This document shows, piece by piece, positions 30,764-34,834 of a stretch of DNA of 34,834 nt; the first letter of the stretch is position 1, and every line of letters begins with the position of its first letter. A program made the position numbers and the translations under genes. This DNA is from Beijerinckiaceae bacterium (GTDB taxonomy: Bacteria > Pseudomonadota > Alphaproteobacteria > Rhizobiales > Beijerinckiaceae), in assembly GCA_031291515.1 (NCBI GenBank), contig JARLIW010000218.1:1-34834 (forward strand). Reading direction: 5' to 3'. A model generated the notes under the pieces. That model worked only from the letters and a program-made list of their open reading frames with translations, ran no database searches and was not told where the DNA came from.

Positions 30764-31582
30764 TCAACGGTGCCACGCGTCCGCCCGAAGGACCGCTTCC
30801 AAAAACTTCGGTTGCAAAGCTCGCGCCGTCGCGGTCAAGAGCCCGTGGCACGTTTCGCTCCGGTTATAGACCAGGGACTGCCCGTCGGCGCCGGCCAGCA
30901 AGCCCCCCGCTTCCTGTAGCACGAGATCGGCGGCGGCAAGGTCCCAATCGTTGGAATCGCGCGTGGCGAGGCAGCAGTCGTAGGTGCCAGAGGCCACAGC
31001 CGTGATGCGTAGCGCGAGGGACGGGATCTTCGGCCGAAAATCAAGAACGACGCCGGCGTCGCGAATCTCCCGCGCGACATGGGTCGGAGCCGAGACACGC
31101 AAATTCGGATGAAGCTCGTCGCAATCCGGAATCGAAAGCGGTTTCCCGTTGAGCCAAGCGCCCCGGCCTGCTTGCGCGACGAAGGTTTCCGCATTGGCGG
31201 GCGCGTGAACCACCGCGCGCACCGGCCGGCCCGCCTCCACCAAGGCCACCGACACGCACCAATTGCGATCGCCGCGCGCGAAGCCCCTCGTGCCATCGAT
31301 CGGATCGACGATGATCACCTGTCGCGCCTGGAGCCGGGCGGGATCGTCGGCGCTTTCTTCCGAAAGCCAGGCAGCCTCTGGCCAAAGCGCGCGCAAATTG
31401 GTTTCGAGATAGGCATTGACGGCATAGTCGGCTTCGGTCACCGGAGAGCCGTCACCCTTCCACGTCACTTTCGCGCCGGTCTGATCTCCAGGCTTGAAAT
31501 AGCGCAAGGCGATCGCCCCGGCGTCCCGAACGATCGCCGAAAAGCGGTCCTGTTGGCCTGGATCAAGGTCAAATGAAGCCAA
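30764..31582 (-). CDS. cysQ: 3'(2'),5'-bisphosphate nucleotidase CysQ
   Basis: 272 residues from a TTG at 31582, chosen because AAGGCGG precedes it by seven bases and the conserved fold begins soon after; no ATG is well placed. The inositol monophosphatase-superfamily signatures are clear: SPVTEADYAVN, WLSEESADD with the metal-binding glutamates, VDPIDGTRGFARG with the metal aspartates and threonine, and the C-terminal WDLAAADLVLQEAGG block. CysQ hydrolyses PAP to AMP, removing an inhibitor made during sulfate assimilation. In alphaproteobacteria the gene often neighbours DUF4170, as here. The longer reading frame upstream is spurious. Confidence 0.9.
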   Translation of the reverse strand: MASFDLDPGQQDRFSAIVRDAGAIALRYFKPGDQTGAKVTWKGDGSPVTEADYAVNAYLETNLRALWPEAAWLSEESADDPARLQARQVIIVDPIDGTRGFARGDRNWCVSVALVEAGRPVRAVVHAPANAETFVAQAGRGAWLNGKPLSIPDCDELHPNLRVSAPTHVAREIRDAGVVLDFRPKIPSLALRITAVASGTYDCCLATRDSNDWDLAAADLVLQEAGGLLAGADGQSLVYNRSETCHGLLTATARALQPKFLEAVLRADAWHR

Positions 31583-31632
31583 ATCGGTACCGCCTTGGAA
31601 AGAGGACCGGCCCGTCAAATGCGATGGCCGGG

Positions 31633-32040
31633 CTACGCCGCGCCCAGGGCCTCGGCGCCGGCCTTGGCGACGATGCCGTCTTGGAAGGATTGCACGCCGG
31701 ACACGCCAATGGCACCGATAAAGTGACCCTGATGGACGATTGGCAAGCCACCCTCGACAAATGTCGTGCCCGACAGCGACAGCATGGCGACACGCCCATC
31801 GGCGATCACCTTCTCGAGAGCGGCCGAGGGTCGCTTGAACATGATCGCCGTGCGCGCCTTGTCCTGCGCGATCGTGACAGAGGCCTTTTGCGTCCCGTCC
31901 AGTCGCTCCAGATAAATCAAATGGCCCCCGTCGTCGACGATGGCGATCACGACGGTCCAACCGTTCTTCTCGGCCTCGGCCCGCGCGGCGCCGGCGATTG
32001 TCTTGGCATCGGTAAGGGACAGAGCGAAATGCGCGAGCAT
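31633..32040 (-). CDS. GlcG/HbpS-like (DUF336) heme-binding family protein
   Basis: 135 residues from ATG 32040. The sequence matches the GlcG/HbpS family: LTDAKTIAGAARAEAEKNGWTVVIAIVDDGGHLIYLERLDG, then KARTAIMFKRPS, and GGLPIVHQGHFIGAIGVSGV (shown in parts). Members of this family are small oligomeric proteins; HbpS of Streptomyces binds heme and senses redox stress, while GlcG is a passenger of the glycolate locus. No secretion signal is seen, so it is probably cytoplasmic. It sits 50 bases upstream of cysQ on the same strand, and divergent from DUF6101. No glycolate gene is nearby. Confidence 0.85.
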   Translation of the reverse strand: MLAHFALSLTDAKTIAGAARAEAEKNGWTVVIAIVDDGGHLIYLERLDGTQKASVTIAQDKARTAIMFKRPSAALEKVIADGRVAMLSLSGTTFVEGGLPIVHQGHFIGAIGVSGVQSFQDGIVAKAGAEALGAA

Positions 32041-32169
32041 GTGAAATCCTGGATCGAGGCGCGATACGGCGAAGGTTGCGGGGTCGTGTCGGCAATGTGC
32101 TGATTTGGTGGGCACAGATCAAGCGCTTTTGATCTCGCGCGATCATCACGCGCTGGAAAATCACTCGAA

Positions 32170-32227
32170 TTTTAGCGATTTCCGTATCCAGGCACAAAGG
32201 ATAAGCGCTAAAAACACTGATTTATCC
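32170..32227. promoter_or_regulatory. nested inverted repeats in the GlcG-like/DUF6101 divergent spacer
   Basis: In the 289-base spacer, TTTTAGCG (32170-32177) and CGCTAAAA (32206-32213) form a perfect eight-base inverted repeat, spacer 28. Overlapping it, GGATAA (32199-32204) and TTATCC (32222-32227) form a six-base repeat, spacer 17. The stretch is more AT-rich than its surroundings and lies between two divergent starts, as expected of shared promoters and operators. No -35/-10 pair can be assigned with confidence, and the repeats may bind a regulator that I cannot name. Confidence 0.35.
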
Positions 32228-32329
32228 GGTATTTAACCCTGATTTCCCGGCCTCGTTAGGAGATTTCTCGCAACGGAACGGCAAGACTGAAGACACGCCG
32301 CCTACGAGCGCAGGAGCCCGGTAGCCTTC

Positions 32330-32809
32330 ATGAGTGATCTCGCAAGACAATCTTTCACGGTGACGCGCCATGCCTATGATCCGCGCGCGGATACCAAGCT
32401 CCGCACCGTGCATATGAGCATGACGCAAGTTTCAATCGAGCGCGTGATGGACGGAATTAAAATGCGCATCGCCGTTCCCGTCGCCGCCTACGACACCCTG
32501 CGGGTCCGGGTGCAGGCGCCCCGAGGGTCCGCGACGCTGACGTTGTCGCACGACGACCCCGATCTCAATGTCGAACTGGCCTCGGGCGAAGCCACCGAGA
32601 TCGCCATCGCCGCGAAGGCCTGGGCCGTCGTCCTGGAAAAAAACCTCGTCGTCGAAGCCGGCGTGTCAATGCAGCCGCCACAACCCCGCGTCCTAAAACG
32701 GTCGAAACCGTCCCGCCGTTCGAGCTTTTCGCGCCGCCGCAAGACAGGCCTGCCGGACCGTCTCCGCATCTGCTTCAAGGGCGAGCGCGAGATTATCGCG
32801 CGGAATTAA
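32330..32809 (+). CDS. DUF6101 family protein
   Basis: 159 residues. The core (about 28-115) reads SMTQVSIERVMDGIKMRIAVPVAAYDTLRVRV followed by SDDPDLNVELASGEA-like beta strands and AAKAWAVVLEKNLVVE, the pattern I associate with the alphaproteobacterial DUF6101 family. The tail (about 118-150) is strongly basic, rich in arginine, serine and lysine, which could bind nucleic acid or membrane. No signal peptide is visible. Function is unknown. The gene is alone on the plus strand, convergent with modC, with a 14-base palindrome between the stops. Confidence 0.7.
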   Translation: MSDLARQSFTVTRHAYDPRADTKLRTVHMSMTQVSIERVMDGIKMRIAVPVAAYDTLRVRVQAPRGSATLTLSHDDPDLNVELASGEATEIAIAAKAWAVVLEKNLVVEAGVSMQPPQPRVLKRSKPSRRSSFSRRRKTGLPDRLRICFKGEREIIARN

Positions 32810-32815
32810 AGCGCC

Positions 32816-32829
32816 GCCCGCATGCGGGC
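32816..32829. terminator. perfect palindrome between DUF6101 and modC stops
   Basis: GCCCGCATGCGGGC is self-complementary and lies directly between the two convergent stops, its last base touching the modC stop. It can form a short GC stem in RNA from either strand. No T run follows, so it is only a weak candidate for a shared terminator. Confidence 0.4.
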
Positions 32830-33918
32830 TCAATCCGGATGAACCATGCCTTCATCCAAGGCGACCGTCTTGATCAACGCGAGCACCGCGCTGCCGGGCT
32901 TGATTTCGAGATCGTCCACCGCGCGGCGGGTCGCGAGCGCCGTGAGCGTGCCGCCGCCCGTCAGGGCGATGTCCACGGCGGCGAGAGCCCCATCGGTTTC
33001 GATGCCGGAGACGGTGCCGCTCAGCGAACTTCGCACGCTCGTTTGGCCCGGGTTGCCAATCGCCAAGGCGACATCCGTGGCCTGAATCACGATCCGCGCC
33101 GTGCCGCCGCGATGTCCCGCGGGACCGGCGAGCCAGAGCGTGCCGGCGGGATGATGCAAGGCGGTGAGGCCATAGCCGACGTCTTCCTCGCCCACCACCG
33201 CGGATAGGACCGACGCCCGGCCAAACCTTCGGTCGTCGGCCTGGTACTCCGCCTGCGCGAAGACCGTCGAGGGATCGCCGGCCGCCGCGACCTTGCCGGC
33301 TTCGAGTACGACGACATAACCGGCAAGCCGCACCACCTCTTCGAGCGAATGCGAGACATAGACCATCGGAATCCTGAATTCGTCGCGCAGCCGCTCGATC
33401 AGCGGCAATACTTCCATCTTGCGCTGACGGTCGAGCGCGGCGAAGGGCTCGTCGAACAGGAGCAGGCGCGGACAGGCCAACAGCGCCCGGCCGATCGCCA
33501 CCCTCTGCCGCTCGCCGCCCGAGAGCCCGGCCGGTCGCCGCGTCAAGAGATGGCCGATGCCTAGCGTCTCCACCACCGCATCCATCGTCACCGTCCGCTC
33601 CGCTCGCGGGGCGAACCAGCGGCCAAACAGCAAATTCCGGCGCACGCTGAGATGGGGAAACAGATGCGCGTCTTGAAACACCAAGCCGATCCGCCGTTTG
33701 TGCGGCGCGAGATCCACGTGCAGCCGCGAATCGAACAACGTCACGCCGCCAACCCGGACATGACCGCGATCGGGCTTGGCGAGGCCCGCGATCAGTCCGA
33801 TCGTCATCGATTTCCCGGATCCAGAGCGGCCAAACAGGGCCGTCACCCCCTCGCCGTTGCGGAACGCGACATCCAACTCGAAGGTGGGAAGGCGGCGGTG
33901 GAGATCGGCATCGATCAT
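32830..33918 (-). CDS. modC: molybdate ABC transporter ATP-binding protein ModC
   Basis: 362 residues from the ATG at 33918, which overlaps the modB stop in ATGA; a longer open frame upstream is spurious. The ATPase has Walker A GRSGSGKS at 30-37, Q-loop Gln82, signature LSGGERQ at 132-138, Walker B with DEP at 156-158, and the switch histidine in YVSHS. The C-terminal quarter (about 285-355) is a Mop-type molybdate-binding domain (TSVRSSLSGTVSGIETDGALAAVDIAL). ModC powers molybdate uptake for molybdenum enzymes. The order modA-modB-modC on the minus strand is standard. Confidence 0.96.
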   Translation of the reverse strand: MIDADLHRRLPTFELDVAFRNGEGVTALFGRSGSGKSMTIGLIAGLAKPDRGHVRVGGVTLFDSRLHVDLAPHKRRIGLVFQDAHLFPHLSVRRNLLFGRWFAPRAERTVTMDAVVETLGIGHLLTRRPAGLSGGERQRVAIGRALLACPRLLLFDEPFAALDRQRKMEVLPLIERLRDEFRIPMVYVSHSLEEVVRLAGYVVVLEAGKVAAAGDPSTVFAQAEYQADDRRFGRASVLSAVVGEEDVGYGLTALHHPAGTLWLAGPAGHRGGTARIVIQATDVALAIGNPGQTSVRSSLSGTVSGIETDGALAAVDIALTGGGTLTALATRRAVDDLEIKPGSAVLALIKTVALDEGMVHPD

Positions 33919-34607
33919 CCGTTGGCGGCCAGACGTTTTTCGATCCCGCGCTGAACGAGATCGGAGGCCATGACCGCGCCGAGCGATATGACGATGGAGA
34001 CCAGTGTCAGCCGCAGCGCGGCGGCATCGCCGTCGGGCGCCTGGGTATCGGAATAGATCGCCGCCGCAATGGTTTGGGTTTCGCCCGGAATGTTCGAGAC
34101 GAAGGTAATCGTGGCGCCGAATTCCCCGAGCGCGCGGGCAAACGACAGGATCACCCCGGCCAAGATGCCGGGAAGCGCCAACGGCAGGCTGACGAGGATG
34201 AAGGTCCAAAGCGGCGACGCGCCCAGGCTGCTCGCGGCCGCTTCCATGCTTCGATCGATGGATTCAAACGAGAGACGAATCGCCCGCACCATCAGCGGAA
34301 ATCCCATGACCGCGCAGGCCAAGGCCGCGCCGGTCCAGCGAAACGAGAGCACGATGCCGAGATCCGCGAGCGCCGCGCCAAACACGCCGCGCCGGCCGAA
34401 GGCGAGCAACAGCACATAGCCCGTGACCACGGGCGGCAGGACCAGCGGCAGATGGACCAGCCCGTTCAACAGGGATTTGCCGGGAAACTGCCCGCGCGCC
34501 AAAATATAGGCCATGGCGATGCCAAACGGCAGACTCACCACGACCGCCACGAAGGCGATGCGCAGCGACAGAGCGATCGCGGTCCATTCGTCCGGCGTCA
34601 AAACACG
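33915..34607 (-). CDS. modB: molybdate ABC transporter permease ModB
   Basis: 230 residues from a GTG at 34607, giving MFLTPDEWTAIALSLRIAF, which resembles the usual ModB start; a TTG two codons later is the alternative. Five or six membrane helices are visible. The EAA loop that docks to ModC is MEAAASSLGASPLWTFILVSLPLALPGI (shown as two parts: MEAAASSLGASP and LVSLPLALPGI). A conserved ALGEFGATITFVSNIPGETQT stretch follows. ModB forms the membrane channel for molybdate. It starts nine bases after the modA stop and its stop overlaps the modC start. Confidence 0.95.
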   Translation of the reverse strand, partial: RVLTPDEWTAIALSLRIAFVAVVVSLPFGIAMAYILARGQFPGKSLLNGLVHLPLVLPPVVTGYVLLLAFGRRGVFGAALADLGIVLSFRWTGAALACAVMGFPLMVRAIRLSFESIDRSMEAAASSLGASPLWTFILVSLPLALPGILAGVILSFARALGEFGATITFVSNIPGETQTIAAAIYSDTQAPDGDAAALRLTLVSIVISLGAVMASDLVQRGIEKRLAANG

Positions 34608-34616
34608 TGCCCCGCT

Positions 34617-34834
34617 TCATTTCAAGATTGTAAAACCTTGGTCGAGAAAGACTTTAGTGGCTTCGCTCGACCGCGTGAAGGACTCGAAGCGTGCCGCGTC
34701 CGGGTTTTTGGAGGATGTGGCGAGGGCGATCGGATAGACGATGGACTCATGGGTCGAGCTCGCGAATTGATCGACCACCCGCACCTTCGGCTCGGCCTTG
34801 GCATCGGTAGCATAGACGATGCCAAACGGCGCGA
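34617..34834 (-). CDS. modA: molybdate-binding protein ModA, C-terminal fragment (5' end outside window)
   Basis: About 72 C-terminal residues are present, ending ATKVFLDQGFTILK before a TGA at 34617-34619. The segment has the pattern of the second lobe of ModA: FGIVYATDAKAEPKVRVV, then ESIVYPIALATSSKNPDAARFESF and the final helix and strand. ModA is the periplasmic binding protein of molybdate uptake. The fragment runs off the right edge of the window. It is followed by modB after nine bases. Confidence 0.92.
   Translation of the reverse strand, partial: APFGIVYATDAKAEPKVRVVDQFASSTHESIVYPIALATSSKNPDAARFESFTRSSEATKVFLDQGFTILK

Noticed and set aside
31583-32197. A long N-terminal extension of CysQ
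   Set aside because: It overlaps the GlcG/HbpS-like gene in another frame and has no conserved sequence; the true domain starts near 31582.
33919-34209. A long N-terminal extension of ModC
   Set aside because: It is a shadow frame within modB; ModC starts at the ATG overlapping the modB stop.
1-34834. CRISPR arrays, insertion sequences, prophage genes
   Set aside because: No short regularly spaced repeats, transposase-like proteins or phage structural proteins were seen; the RusA-like gene is the only phage-type gene.

Overview
The window reads as chromosomal DNA from a high-GC alphaproteobacterium, most likely order Hyphomicrobiales (Rhizobiales). The evidence is the run tatA-tatB-tatC-serS-surE-pcm, the ppx-rlmE pair, the small alphaproteobacterial families DUF2093, DUF4170 and DUF6101, a PleC/DivJ-like histidine kinase, and a probable hopanoid C-2 methylase. 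A glutathione-dependent formaldehyde-activating enzyme fits a methylotrophic or C1-oxidising relative (a Beijerinckiaceae-like lineage is a guess). I see no insertion sequence, prophage, CRISPR array, rRNA gene or intact tRNA gene.

Layout. 1-588: C-terminus of an MFS drug transporter. 639-1750: a translationally coupled pair, a RusA-like resolvase followed by a PD-(D/E)XK plus HEPN protein, in visibly AT-richer DNA. 1767-3708 (minus): rlmE and ppx. 3812-6680 (minus): a secreted caspase-fold protein that has lost both catalytic residues, and a uracil-DNA glycosylase family protein. 6770-8332: an orphan membrane histidine kinase. 8329-12135 (minus): a MarR-FUSC-DUF1656-HlyD efflux operon of the Aae type with palindromes upstream of marR. 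12222-14134: cobT and cobS, divergent, for the lower loop of cobalamin. 14272-15537 (minus): a LysM/LytM lipoprotein with a degenerate zinc site. 15538-16000: an AT-rich spacer. 16001-16675: gfa. 16703-21450 (minus): pcm, surE, serS, tatC, tatB, tatA. 21631-22497 (minus): an aldose 1-epimerase-like protein. 22696-24294: hpnP-like radical SAM enzyme. 24432-26646: lnt and an XRE regulator. 26923-30139: ECF sigma, RskA-type anti-sigma, xseA and DUF2093. 30388-32040 (minus): DUF4170, cysQ and a GlcG/HbpS-like protein. 32330-32809: DUF6101. 32830-34834 (minus): modC, modB and the end of modA.

How the parts connect. Much of the window serves the cell envelope: Tat export, lipoprotein acylation (Lnt), hopanoid methylation, a LytM-type cell-wall factor, aromatic acid or drug efflux, and a periplasmic pseudo-caspase. 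Cobalamin assembly may be loosely linked to the B12-dependent radical SAM methylase. The ECF/anti-sigma pair is only two bases from xseA, so a DNA repair subunit may be under stress control. The two points where local synteny looks disturbed are the RusA/HEPN pair and the lnt-XRE junction, where metK does not follow. The strongest candidate for something little described is the RusA plus PD-(D/E)XK-HEPN pair; the catalytically dead caspase is second. All assignments rest on reading motifs by eye, with no database search.
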